A stretch of DNA of 64,000 nucleotides from Ectopseudomonas khazarica (lineage in GTDB: Bacteria > Pseudomonadota > Gammaproteobacteria > Pseudomonadales > Pseudomonadaceae): positions 91,296 through 155,295 of the forward strand of contig NZ_SBHZ01000014.1 in assembly GCF_004521985.1 (NCBI RefSeq), in the 5' to 3' direction. Position numbers and translations under genes: made by a program. Shown here one piece after another: positions 15,856-23,776 of this stretch. Position 1 is the first letter of the stretch; every line of letters starts with the position of its first letter. The notes beneath the pieces are model-generated. The model searched no databases. It saw only the letters and a list, made by a program, of their open reading frames with translations, and was not told the DNA's origin.

Positions 15856-16739
15856 TGAATGCACTTACGGCATTGCAGCCGCAGTTGTCACTGTCCCTGG
15901 CGGACTGGCTGGCCGACCTGGCCGTGGACGCGCTGATCGACGAGGCCGACCTGTCGCCCAAACCGGGGCTGGTCGACCGTCGCGGCAGCGGCGCGCACAC
16001 CGACCTGCACCTGGGCCTGATGCACGCGTCGGCGCTGGCCCTGTGGCCGAGCTTCAAGGCCATGGCCGAGGCGGCGCAGCAGCGTGGCGAGGTCGACCAG
16101 CAACTGCGTGACGAGGTGGGCCGCCTCGGCCGTGATGGCGAGGCGGAGATGCTGCGCGTCACCGACGGGGTCAACACCCATCGCGGGGCGATCTGGGCCC
16201 TGGGCCTGCTCAGCGCCGCCGCGGCGCTGGACACCGACGCCCTGGCACCGGCGCAGGTGGCGCTGCGCGCGGCGCGCCTGGCGCTGTTCAACGACCGCGC
16301 CGCGCCGGTAGCCGCTGACAGCCATGGCGCCCAGGTGTGCCGCCTGTATGGCGTGCACGGTGCCCGCGAAGAGGCGCAGCTGGGCTTTCCGGCGGTCGTG
16401 CAGCAGGCGTTGCCGCAACTGGCGCGCAGCCGGGCGGCTGGCGTCGGGGAGCAGAACGCTCGCCTCGACGCGCTGCTGGCGATCATGACCCAACTGGCCG
16501 ACACCTGCGTGCTGTACCGCGCCGGCATGGCCGGGCTGACCTGCATGCAGAGCGGCGCCCGCGCGGTACTCGCCGCCGGTGGCTGCGCCAGCCTCGATGG
16601 CCGGCGCCTGTTGCGCGAACTGGAGCGCGACATGCTGCGCCTGCGCGCCTCGCCTGGCGGCGCTGCCGATCTGCTCGCCGCCACCCTGTTCCTCGACCGC
16701 CTGCAGCATGGCCTGCCGGCGCAGCTTGGGAGTCTGTGA
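15855..16739 (+). CDS. mdcB: triphosphoribosyl-dephospho-CoA synthase MdcB
   Basis: MdcB (294 aa) makes 2'-(5''-triphosphoribosyl)-3'-dephospho-CoA, the precursor of the malonate decarboxylase prosthetic group. The CitG/MdcB family signature EADLSPKPGLVDRRGSGAHTDLHLGLMHASALAL is near residue 30. TDGVNTHRGAIWALGLL follows near residue 100. LADTCVLYRAGMAGLTCMQSGARAVLAAGG stands near the end. The ATG overlaps the mdcA stop by one base and has AGGAG at the right distance. The gene after it, mdcC, starts one base beyond its stop. Confidence 0.95.
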   Translation: MNALTALQPQLSLSLADWLADLAVDALIDEADLSPKPGLVDRRGSGAHTDLHLGLMHASALALWPSFKAMAEAAQQRGEVDQQLRDEVGRLGRDGEAEMLRVTDGVNTHRGAIWALGLLSAAAALDTDALAPAQVALRAARLALFNDRAAPVAADSHGAQVCRLYGVHGAREEAQLGFPAVVQQALPQLARSRAAGVGEQNARLDALLAIMTQLADTCVLYRAGMAGLTCMQSGARAVLAAGGCASLDGRRLLRELERDMLRLRASPGGAADLLAATLFLDRLQHGLPAQLGSL

Positions 16740-16740
16740 A

Positions 16741-17040
16741 ATGGAAACCCTGTCTTTTCAATTCCCCGCCGGGCAGCCGGCCCAGGGCCGTGCGCTGGTC
16801 GGCTGTGTCGGCTCCGGTGACCTGGAAGTGCTGCTCGAACCCGGCCAGGCCGGCACCCTGGCCATCGAAGTGGTGACCTCGGTGAACGGTAGTGCGCCGC
16901 GCTGGCAGCAGTTGTTCGAACGCATGTTCCGCGAGCAGCAGTTGCCGGCACTGAACATCGCCATCCACGATTTCGGCGCGACCCCCGGCGTGGTGCGCCT
17001 GCGCCTGGAACAAGGTCTGGAGGAGCTGAGCCATGGCTGA
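16741..17040 (+). CDS. mdcC: malonate decarboxylase acyl carrier subunit (delta)
   Basis: MdcC (99 aa) is the acyl carrier protein that holds the phosphoribosyl-dephospho-CoA arm. It begins METLSFQFPAGQPAQG and includes VGCVGSGDLEVLLEP and VVTSVNGSAPRWQQLFERM. In the family the conserved Ser of the first segment (VGSGDLEVL) is the attachment site, which I infer here. Length is normal. Its last 8 bases overlap the start of mdcD, which suggests coupled translation of carrier and decarboxylase subunits. Confidence 0.94.
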   Translation: METLSFQFPAGQPAQGRALVGCVGSGDLEVLLEPGQAGTLAIEVVTSVNGSAPRWQQLFERMFREQQLPALNIAIHDFGATPGVVRLRLEQGLEELSHG

Positions 17041-17884
17041 ACAGGACATCCAGCGCCTGCTGGCGCAGCGCAGCTTCACCGAACTCGGCGCACGTCAGCG
17101 TGCCCGCGCCCTGCTCGACGACGGCAGCTTTCGCGAGCTGCTCGATCCCTTCGCCCGGCTGATGTCGCCCTGGCTGCCGCAGCAGGGCATCGTGCCGCAG
17201 GCCGACGACGGCGTGGTGGTGGCCAAGGGTCTGCTCGACGGTGCGCCTGCCGTGGTGATCGCCATCGAAGGTGCCTTCCAGGGAGGCAGCCTGGGTGAAG
17301 TGGGCGGGGCGAAGATCGCCGGCGCCCTGGAACTGGCCGCCGAGGACAACCGGGCAGGCACGCCGACGCGCGCCGTGCTGCTGCTGGAGACCGGCGGCGT
17401 GCGCCTGCAGGAGGCCAACCTGGGGCTGGCGGCGATTGCCGAGATCCAGGCCGCCATCGTCGAGCTGCGTCAGTACCAGCCGGTGATCGGCCTGGTCGCC
17501 GGCCCGGTCGGCTGCTTCGGTGGCATGTCCATCGCCGCCGGGCTGTGCAGCTACCTGCTGGTGACCCGCGAGGCACGCCTGGGGCTCAACGGCCCGCAGG
17601 TGATCGAGCAGGAGGCCGGGCTGGACGAGTACGACTCACGCGACCGCCCGTTCATCTGGAGCCTGACCGGCGGCGAGCAGCGCCATGCCAGTGGCCTGGT
17701 CGACGGCTATGTGAGCGATGACGTCGAGGCCATCCGCAGCGAACTGCATGGGCTGTTCGCCAAGGGCAAGCCCGAGCTGGAGCGCAGTCGGCGCCACGCC
17801 TGGTTCCTGCAGCGACTGCGCGCCGTCGACACTTCGATCCAGGCCGATGCCGCTGCCGTACGCAGCGCCTATCAGGGAGCATGA
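17033..17884 (+). CDS. mdcD: malonate decarboxylase beta subunit
   Basis: MdcD (283 aa) forms with MdcE the malonyl-S-ACP decarboxylase, a relative of carboxyltransferases of the crotonase superfamily. RSFTELGARQRARALLDDGSFREL marks the N-terminus. The oxyanion-hole region reads VGCFGGMSIAAGLCSYLLVTREARLGLNGPQVIEQEAG near residues 160-200. It overlaps mdcC by 8 bases and mdcE by 4 bases (ATGA), so the subunits are tightly coupled. Confidence 0.95.
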   Translation: MAEQDIQRLLAQRSFTELGARQRARALLDDGSFRELLDPFARLMSPWLPQQGIVPQADDGVVVAKGLLDGAPAVVIAIEGAFQGGSLGEVGGAKIAGALELAAEDNRAGTPTRAVLLLETGGVRLQEANLGLAAIAEIQAAIVELRQYQPVIGLVAGPVGCFGGMSIAAGLCSYLLVTREARLGLNGPQVIEQEAGLDEYDSRDRPFIWSLTGGEQRHASGLVDGYVSDDVEAIRSELHGLFAKGKPELERSRRHAWFLQRLRAVDTSIQADAAAVRSAYQGA

Positions 17885-18693
17885 ACATGAGCACAGTCCA
17901 AGAACAACGTGGCCTGCACTGGTTCCGGGCGTTGAGTGGCAATGCCCGGCCGCTGGCCGGTTTGCCCGCTTCGCTGCTGGTGGCCGATGGCGAACTGGCC
18001 GGCCAGGCGGTGCGTTATCTGGCGGTGGTCGCCGATGCCGACAATGCCTTCCCCCGCGCCCGCAACGGCGAGGTCGGCCTGCTCGAAGGCTGGGGCCTGG
18101 CGCAGGCGGTGGACGAGGCCATCGAGGCGGATCGCGACAACCCGCACAAGCGTGCGCTGATCGCCATCGTCGACGTGCCGAGCCAGGCCTACGGCCGCCG
18201 CGAGGAGGCCTACGGCATTCATCAGGCGCTGGCCGGTGCGGTGGATGCCTATGCCCGTGCGCGCCTGGCCGGGCATGCGGTTGTTGGCCTGCTGGTGGGC
18301 AAGGCGATGTCCGGTGCCTTCCTCGCCCATGGCTACCAGGCCAACCGCCTGATCGCCCTGCGCGACGCCGGGGTGATGGTGCATGCCATGGGCAAGGCCG
18401 CCGCTGCGCGCATCACCCTGCGCAGTGTCGACGAGCTGGAGGCGCTGGCCGCCAGCGTGCCGCCGATGGCCTATGACCTGGACAGCTACGCCTCGCTCGG
18501 CCTGCTCGCGCAGGTGCTCGACGTGGAGCAGGTGGCGCAGCCGACAGCGACCGACCTGGCCCATGTGCGTGAGGCGCTGAGCCAGGCGCTGGTGGCTATC
18601 GCCGGCAGCCCGCGAGACCTGCGCAATCGCCTGGGCGCGGCCAATCGTGCCGCCTCCACGCAGGTGCGCGAGGCCTTGCGCGCGCAGTGGTGA
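17881..18693 (+). CDS. mdcE: malonate decarboxylase gamma subunit
   Basis: MdcE (270 aa) is the second half of the decarboxylase. It contains LLVADGELAGQAVRYLAVVADADNAFPRARNGEVGLLEGWGLA near the N-terminus. The carboxyltransferase-like core is LVGKAMSGAFLAHGYQANRLIALRDAGVMVHAMGKAAAARITLR. A second in-frame ATG lies at 17887; either start is possible and the difference is two residues. A 77-base gap before mdcG contains a small inverted repeat (GGCGGG and CCCGCC). Confidence 0.94.
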   Translation: MNMSTVQEQRGLHWFRALSGNARPLAGLPASLLVADGELAGQAVRYLAVVADADNAFPRARNGEVGLLEGWGLAQAVDEAIEADRDNPHKRALIAIVDVPSQAYGRREEAYGIHQALAGAVDAYARARLAGHAVVGLLVGKAMSGAFLAHGYQANRLIALRDAGVMVHAMGKAAAARITLRSVDELEALAASVPPMAYDLDSYASLGLLAQVLDVEQVAQPTATDLAHVREALSQALVAIAGSPRDLRNRLGAANRAASTQVREALRAQW

Positions 18694-18770
18694 GGCTCAG
18701 GGCGGGTGAACCCCGCCGCTCCTGAATGAGACGAAACGGCGGGTTGCCCCCGCCCTGCGGAGAACCAGCG

Positions 18771-19406
18771 ATGCACCCGACACCCCGTCCACATGATTTG
18801 CTCTGGGGCCTGCGCCCCGAGCACCTGCCGCAGGAGGCGCCGGTCTGGGCTCGCGCCGCCCTGGGCGGGCATGTGCCGGTGGTGGTGCGTCGCGCTCCCG
18901 CCGAACCCGGCTGGGTGGCGGTCGGTATCCGTGGCGCCGCGCGTGAACAGCGCTATGCAAGCTGGATGCGCCTGAGCGATATCAGCCGGCTGGTCAACCC
19001 CCAGTCCGTGGCCAGGGCAGGGCGCTGGCGTGCGCATGCTCAGCGGCACTGGCCGGCGTTACGTGCCCTCGAATATGTCGCGCCGCACCTGGATGGCTTC
19101 GGCCTGGCCTGGGGCGTGACCGGCAGTCTGGGTTTCGAATTGGCCAGCGGCATCCGTGCGGCGCACCCGCAGAGCGATCTCGACCTGACGCTGCTGGCGC
19201 CGCACGCCCTCGACCGCGCCTCGGCCCGCAGGCTGTGTGCCGTGCTGGACGCCGCGCCAGGCCGCATCGACCTGCAACTGGAAACCCCGCACGGCGCCGT
19301 GGCGCTGCGCGAATGGGCCGGTGACGCGGCGCGCGTACTGCTGAAAACGCAACGCGGCCCGCAGCTGGTCGACGATCCCTGGCTCCTGCAGCAGGTGGCG
19401 GCATGA
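18771..19406 (+). CDS. mdcG: malonate decarboxylase holo-ACP synthase MdcG
   Basis: MdcG (211 aa) is the phosphoribosyl-dephospho-CoA transferase that attaches the prosthetic group to MdcC. It contains HDLLWGLRPEHLP at the start. The nucleotidyltransferase-type site is WGVTGSLGFELASGIRAAHPQSDLDLTLLAP, in which the paired Asp residues of SDLDL are the likely metal ligands. RIDLQLETPHGAVALREWA follows. ATG at 18771 has GCGGAG nine bases upstream; an in-frame ATG at 18726 is less likely. Its stop overlaps the mdcH start. Confidence 0.93.
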   Translation: MHPTPRPHDLLWGLRPEHLPQEAPVWARAALGGHVPVVVRRAPAEPGWVAVGIRGAAREQRYASWMRLSDISRLVNPQSVARAGRWRAHAQRHWPALRALEYVAPHLDGFGLAWGVTGSLGFELASGIRAAHPQSDLDLTLLAPHALDRASARRLCAVLDAAPGRIDLQLETPHGAVALREWAGDAARVLLKTQRGPQLVDDPWLLQQVAA

Positions 19407-20329
19407 GCACGCTCTGGGCCTTTCCCGGCCAGGGCGCGCAGCAGCCCGGCATGCTCCAGGCCTTGCCGGATGCCGCGGTCGTCCACGATTGCCTGGAACA
19501 GGCCAGCGCCACCTTGGGCGAGGATGTGCGCCTGCTGGATTCGGCCGAGGCGCTGCAGGGCACCCGCGCCGTGCAGCTGTGCCTGCTGATCGCCGGTGTC
19601 GCTGCCTCGCGCCTGCTTATCGAACGCGGCCATCGTCCTGAGTATGTCGCCGGGCTGTCCATCGGTGCCTACGCCGCTGCGGTGGTGGCCGAGGCCCTGG
19701 ATTTTGCCGATGCGCTGCGCCTGGTCGCCCTGCGCGGCGAGCTGATGCAGCGCGCCTATCCCGCCGGCTACGGCATGACCGCCATCCTCGGCCTCGATCA
19801 GGCCAGCGTCGAGCGCCTGTTGGACGACGCCGAAGGGCCGCTGTACCTGGCCAATATCAATGCGGAAAACCAGCTGGTGATCGCCGGCAGCGATGCGGCC
19901 ATGGCGCAGGTCGCCGAGCGGGCCCGCGCCCTCGGCGCCGCTGCGGTCAGGCGCTTGGCCATGAGCGTGCCGTCGCACTGCGAGCTGCTCGATGCACCGG
20001 CGCGCGAGCTGGCGGCGGCCTTCGCCGGGGTTGCGCTGCATGTGCCACGGGCGCGTTACCTGAGCAGCAGCTCGGCACGGGTGATTCGCGAGCCACAGCG
20101 TCTGCGCGATGACCTGGCGTTCAACATGAGCCGCCGCGTCGACTGGCAGGCCACGCTCGTCACTGCCTACGAGCGCGGTGTGCGCCTGCACCTGGAACTG
20201 CCTCCAGGCGGCGTGCTCACCGGTCTGGCCCGGCGCGTATTCGAACCCGGACAGGCTGTCGCCTTTGCCGGCGCACGTCTGGATACACTCGACGCCATGT
20301 TGCGTCAGGAGGTAAGCCTCGACCGCTGA
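19403..20329 (+). CDS. mdcH: malonate decarboxylase malonyl-CoA:ACP transacylase MdcH
   Basis: MdcH (308 aa) is a FabD-like transacylase that primes the carrier protein. The N-terminal FPGQGAQQPGM and the nucleophile motif GLSIGAYAA (Ser86) are present. MSVPSHCELLDAPARELAAAF carries the second catalytic His. It overlaps mdcG by 4 bases. It is the last enzyme gene of the operon; the transporter genes follow after 62 bases. Confidence 0.95.
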   Translation: MSTLWAFPGQGAQQPGMLQALPDAAVVHDCLEQASATLGEDVRLLDSAEALQGTRAVQLCLLIAGVAASRLLIERGHRPEYVAGLSIGAYAAAVVAEALDFADALRLVALRGELMQRAYPAGYGMTAILGLDQASVERLLDDAEGPLYLANINAENQLVIAGSDAAMAQVAERARALGAAAVRRLAMSVPSHCELLDAPARELAAAFAGVALHVPRARYLSSSSARVIREPQRLRDDLAFNMSRRVDWQATLVTAYERGVRLHLELPPGGVLTGLARRVFEPGQAVAFAGARLDTLDAMLRQEVSLDR

Positions 20330-20391
20330 GCCGTAGCGTTTACCGAAGCACAAGAACAACAACTTCGATATGTGAAACGAGGACAACAACA

Positions 20392-20793
20392 ATGATCATC
20401 TACGGTGTCGCCTTTCTGGCGTTCTGCACCCTGGCAGGCATCTTCATCGGCTCGCTGCTGGGGCAACTCATCGGCGTGCCCGCCAACGTAGGCGGTGTCG
20501 GCATCGCCATGCTGCTGCTGATATTCCTGGGTAGTTACCTGAAGAACCGCGGACTGTTCACCGGCAAGTCGGAACAGGGCGTGGAGTTCTGGAGCGCCAT
20601 CTACATCCCCATCGTGGTCGCCATGGCCGCCCAGCAGAATGTCTACGGTGCCCTCAGCGGTGGGCCGATGGCGATCCTGGCGGGTATCGCCGCCGTCGTC
20701 GCCGGCTTCGCCCTGGTCCCCGTGCTCAGCCGGATCGGGCAAAAGAAGCCTGAAACCGATGTCACCTCCTCCCTGACCAAAGCACCACGGTGA
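20392..20793 (+). CDS. madL: malonate transporter subunit MadL
   Basis: MadL (133 aa) is the smaller subunit of the two-component malonate carrier. It is very hydrophobic, with about four membrane segments (IIYGVAFLAFCTLAGIFIGSLLGQLIGV; GVGIAMLLLIFLGSYL; WSAIYIPIVVAMAAQQNVYGAL; MAILAGIAAVVAGFALVPVL). The last ~20 residues are polar. CGAGGAC before the ATG serves as ribosome binding site. Its stop overlaps a GTG that could also serve as the madM start, so the pair is coupled. Confidence 0.92.
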   Translation: MIIYGVAFLAFCTLAGIFIGSLLGQLIGVPANVGGVGIAMLLLIFLGSYLKNRGLFTGKSEQGVEFWSAIYIPIVVAMAAQQNVYGALSGGPMAILAGIAAVVAGFALVPVLSRIGQKKPETDVTSSLTKAPR

Positions 20794-20798
20794 TCGCC

Positions 20799-21563
20799 AT
20801 GTACGAATCTCTGCTCAAGGTTGTCACCAGCTACGGCATGCTCAGCGGTTTCGCCATCATCGGCATCACCATGTGGGTGTCGTACTGGATCTCCGACAAG
20901 TTCACCAAGGGCCGCCTGCATGGCTCGGCCATCGCCATCCTCCTCGGCCTGTTGCTGTCCTATATCGGCGGCGCCTACACAGGTGGCCAGAAAGGCCTGG
21001 TGGACATTCCCCTGTTCGCCGGCATTGGCCTGCTGGGCGGCGCCATGCTGCGTGACTTCGCCATCGTCGCCACCGGCTTCGGGGTCAGTGTCGAGGAACT
21101 CAAGCGCGCCGGGTTCGCCGGGGTACTGGCGCTGTTCGTCGGCGTGCTGTCGTCCTTCGTCGCGGGTGTCGCGGTGGCCATGGCGTTCGGTTACACCGAC
21201 GTGGTCAGCCTGACCACCATCGGCACCGGCGCGGTGACCTACATCGTCGGCCCGGTGACCGGTGCGGCGCTGGGCGCCAGTTCCGACGTGATGGCGCTGT
21301 CGATTGCCGCCGGCTTGATCAAGGCGATCCTGGTGATGGTGGCCACGCCTTTCGTCGCGCCTTACATCGGCCTGGACAATCCGCGCAGCGCGGTGATCTT
21401 CGGTGGCCTGATGGGCACCTCCAGCGGTGTCGCCGGCGGCCTGGCGGCGACCGATCCCAAGCTGGTGCCCTATGGTTGCCTGACCGCGGCCTTCTACACC
21501 GCGCTGGGCTGCCTGCTTGGCCCGTCGTTGCTCTACTTTCTGATGCGAGGCCTTCTGGGCTGA
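20799..21563 (+). CDS. madM: malonate transporter subunit MadM
   Basis: MadM (254 aa) is the larger subunit of the malonate carrier, an inner-membrane protein with about seven hydrophobic segments. It contains MWVSYWISDKFTKGRLHGSAIAILLGLLLSYIGGAYTGGQKGLVDIPLFAGIGLLGGAMLRDFAIVATGFG, strongly conserved in MadM. I chose ATG at 20799, since relatives begin MYES; GTG at 20790 overlapping the madL stop would add three residues. A terminator follows 6 bases after its stop. Confidence 0.92.
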   Translation: MYESLLKVVTSYGMLSGFAIIGITMWVSYWISDKFTKGRLHGSAIAILLGLLLSYIGGAYTGGQKGLVDIPLFAGIGLLGGAMLRDFAIVATGFGVSVEELKRAGFAGVLALFVGVLSSFVAGVAVAMAFGYTDVVSLTTIGTGAVTYIVGPVTGAALGASSDVMALSIAAGLIKAILVMVATPFVAPYIGLDNPRSAVIFGGLMGTSSGVAGGLAATDPKLVPYGCLTAAFYTALGCLLGPSLLYFLMRGLLG

Positions 21564-21569
21564 CCTTTC

Positions 21570-21594
21570 GCCCGCCGTCATGGCGGGCTTTTTT
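21570..21594 (+). terminator. terminator of the mdc-mad operon
   Basis: GCCCGCC (21570-21576), a 5-base loop, GGCGGGC (21582-21588) and seven T residues form a clean intrinsic terminator just after madM. Confidence 0.9.
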
Positions 21595-21642
21595 ATGGCC
21601 CCGTTCAGGCATGCCTTCAGTCGCGAGGGCGTCGAGATGCCT

Positions 21643-22554
21643 CTACGCCTGGCGGCTGTACATCCGGCATTCGGCGAGCAGCGCCAGCAGGTTGGGGTCG
21701 CGCTCCTTGGCCTTGAGGAACACCACGCCGATATGCTGCTGCAGGTGGTACTTGGCCTGCAGCGGGATCAGCTTCACCCGGTTCTCGTACACCGCCGCCA
21801 CCCGCCCCGGCAGCAGGGCATAGCCGACGCCGGAGCTGACCATGCTGAGCAGGGTGAAGATGTCCTTCACCTGCATCGCCACCTTCGGTTCGAAGCCGGC
21901 CTGCTGGAACACCCGCTCGCCATCGCGGAAGGTGGCATAGCCCTGGGTCAGGGTGATGAAGGTGTCGTTGCGCAGGTCGGCCAGGTCCACCTCGGGCTGT
22001 TCGGCGAAGGGCGAGTCGTTCGGTGCGGCGAGGAAGATGTCGTCGGAGAACAGCGCCAGCTGTTCGCAGTCCGGGTCGCTGATGCTGTCGTCGAGTGCGA
22101 TCAGGATCGCGTCCAGCTCCATGTTCTTCAGCTTGTACAGCAGGTCGACGTTGGAGCCGAGGACCAGGTCGATGTTCAGCTCGCTGCGCCGCAGCTTCAG
22201 GCCCATGATCAGTTGCGGCACGGTCTTCACCGTCAGCGAGTAGAGGGCGCCCAGCTTGAAGCGCTCGGCGCCGAAGCCGGCTGCCTCGCGGGTCAGGCGC
22301 ACCATCTCCTGGGCGTCCTGGATCAGCTTCTGCGCCTTTTCTTCCAGGCAGTAGGCGCTTTCCAGCGGGATCAGGTTGCGCCCCTCGTGCTTGAACAGCG
22401 GGCAGCGCAGGGCACTCTCCAGAGAGTGGATGGCGCGATGCACGCTGACGTTGCTGGTCTGCAGTTCGCTGGCCGCGCGCGCCAGGTTGCCGCTGCGCAT
22501 GAAGGCGAGAAAGACCTCCAGCTTCTTCAGGGTGAGTTCTTCGTCGATGAGCAT
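21643..22554 (-). CDS. mdcR: LysR-family regulator of malonate utilisation MdcR
   Basis: MdcR (303 aa) is the malonate-responsive activator usually linked to mdc operons. The winged helix (LKKLEVFLAFMRSGNLARAASELQTSNVSVHRAIHSLESALRCPLFKHEG) occupies residues 8-60, followed by the periplasmic-binding-protein-like effector domain. The frame is open further upstream, but ATG at 22554 matches the family start (MLIDEELTLKKLE) and has AGGACAGG in front. It is convergent with madM, at the end of the operon it should control. Confidence 0.92.
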   Translation of the reverse strand: MLIDEELTLKKLEVFLAFMRSGNLARAASELQTSNVSVHRAIHSLESALRCPLFKHEGRNLIPLESAYCLEEKAQKLIQDAQEMVRLTREAAGFGAERFKLGALYSLTVKTVPQLIMGLKLRRSELNIDLVLGSNVDLLYKLKNMELDAILIALDDSISDPDCEQLALFSDDIFLAAPNDSPFAEQPEVDLADLRNDTFITLTQGYATFRDGERVFQQAGFEPKVAMQVKDIFTLLSMVSSGVGYALLPGRVAAVYENRVKLIPLQAKYHLQQHIGVVFLKAKERDPNLLALLAECRMYSRQA

Positions 22555-22723
22555 CGGCCTGTCCTTTTCCTGCGATGCCCGATTGTGCCGTATCCGGACT
22601 GTCAACTGGTGTCGGGAATGCTGGTTTCTGCTCTTGTCCGGGGCTATCGTCGCGCTCGGGCAACCTCGCATGAGGCCCGAGGCCTTAACCACCATGCTTG
22701 ATGAATCACAGAGGACCATGCAC

Positions 22724-23329
22724 ATGCAGTTGATCTACGCCGCTGCTTCACCCTTCGCCCGCAAGGTTCGTGTGCTGGCCGCCGAGGCCGGCTTGCTGGC
22801 GGACATCGAGCTGCTCGACACTGCCGTGTTGCCGACCACGCTCAACGAGCGGGTCAACCGGGCCAACCCGCTGGGCAAGATACCGGTGCTGCTGCTCGAT
22901 GATGGGCAGGCGCTGTACGACAGCCGGGTGATCTGTGAGTACCTCGACACCTTGCATCAGGGGTCCAGGCTGTTGCCGGTCGATGCCGGACGCTGGCAGG
23001 TGTTGCGCCTGGCGGCCCTGGCCGACGGCCTGATGGAGGCCGCCTTGCTCGCACGTTACGAAAAGGCCGTGCGCGAGCCTGAGCAACAGTCGCAGGCCTG
23101 GCTCGATGGCCAGCTGGGCAAGGTGTGGCGGGCGTTGGCCGAGCTGGAGCGTCAGGCCGCACAGCTGCAGGGGCCGCTCGATCTGGCGCAGATCGGCGTG
23201 GCCTGCGCCCTGGGCTATCTGGATTTTCGCTTCGCCGACCTCGACTGGCGTGCCACGCATCCGCTGCTGCGTGACTTCCAGCTGGCGTTCTCCGCTCGTG
23301 CCTCCATGCAGGCCAGCGCGCCGGTGTGA
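22724..23329 (+). CDS. glutathione S-transferase family protein
   Basis: A 201 aa protein with a thioredoxin-fold N-terminus (IYAAASPFARKVRVLAAEAGL) and the GST cis-Pro and Ser-type glutathione site (NPLGKIPVLLLDDGQALYDSRVICEYLD). An all-helical C-terminal half follows. The first residues (ASPFARKVR) resemble bacterial GSTs that use Ser or Cys. ATG at 22724 is favoured over 22718 because GAGGA lies 8 bases before it. The substrate is unknown. It is divergent from mdcR but probably unrelated to malonate. Confidence 0.85.
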   Translation: MQLIYAAASPFARKVRVLAAEAGLLADIELLDTAVLPTTLNERVNRANPLGKIPVLLLDDGQALYDSRVICEYLDTLHQGSRLLPVDAGRWQVLRLAALADGLMEAALLARYEKAVREPEQQSQAWLDGQLGKVWRALAELERQAAQLQGPLDLAQIGVACALGYLDFRFADLDWRATHPLLRDFQLAFSARASMQASAPV

Positions 23330-23550
23330 ATCCACCGGCGCGCTGGCGTCCTGGCGGATAGCGCAGCGACGGGCTGCTGGTCTGGATTGAGGTGGCGCCG
23401 CGCAACGGCTTCGTGACCGTCTGTCGGTGGAATGGGCGGCGGCATTCGCGAATCCGCGTCTTGACAGGTTTTTGGCGCTCCGCCTCGACACGCCTTTGTC
23501 TCTGATATTAAAGGGTTGTTTCCCGTGTGACGGATTTCACGTTAGCGCTC

Positions 23551-23564
23551 GACGGTAATTTGAC
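23551..23564 (+). promoter_or_regulatory. FleQ-box-like site 1 upstream of pelA
   Basis: GACGGTAATTTGAC agrees at 10 of 13 defined positions with the FleQ box as I remember it (GTCANTAAATTGAC). FleQ is the c-di-GMP-responsive regulator that represses and then activates pel in P. aeruginosa. The score was made by eye. Confidence 0.45.
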
Positions 23565-23601
23565 TAACTTGAGGGGTGTTCGTTTTTTTGGTCATTGTCT
23601 G

Positions 23602-23615
23602 ATCAAAAAATTGAC
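23602..23615 (+). promoter_or_regulatory. FleQ-box-like site 2 overlapping the pelA -35
   Basis: ATCAAAAAATTGAC agrees at 11 of 13 defined positions with the FleQ box consensus. Its right half is part of the -35 hexamer, a position where bound FleQ could block RNA polymerase. Confidence 0.5.
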
Positions 23616-23640
23616 ATATCCTTGGTTGGGCTGATTCAAT
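23611..23640 (+). promoter_or_regulatory. sigma-70-type promoter of the pel operon
   Basis: A perfect TTGACA (23611-23616) is followed after 18 bases by TTCAAT (23635-23640), four of six matches to TATAAT. The transcript would start near 23647. Confidence 0.5.
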
Positions 23641-23776
23641 ATGCCAGCTTTTTGATGTCAAGTTTCGCTCGGTTTCCGTGGGGTGGAGCCGGTTTCCTGA
23701 CGTTTATGGGGGAAGTCTCGTCAGAGGCTTTTGTCGAGCAGTAAGCGCACAAGCGCTCTTTCCAGTGCAGTAGGTC

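Larger units (their letters stand above)
23330..23776 (+). promoter_or_regulatory. pel operon upstream region
   Basis: About 450 bases without a supportable gene. The first ~120 are GC-rich. From 23460 on, the sequence is rich in A/T, with TTGACA hexamers at 23461 and 23611 and two FleQ-box-like sites, listed separately. A leader of roughly 130 bases would precede pelA. Confidence 0.6.
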
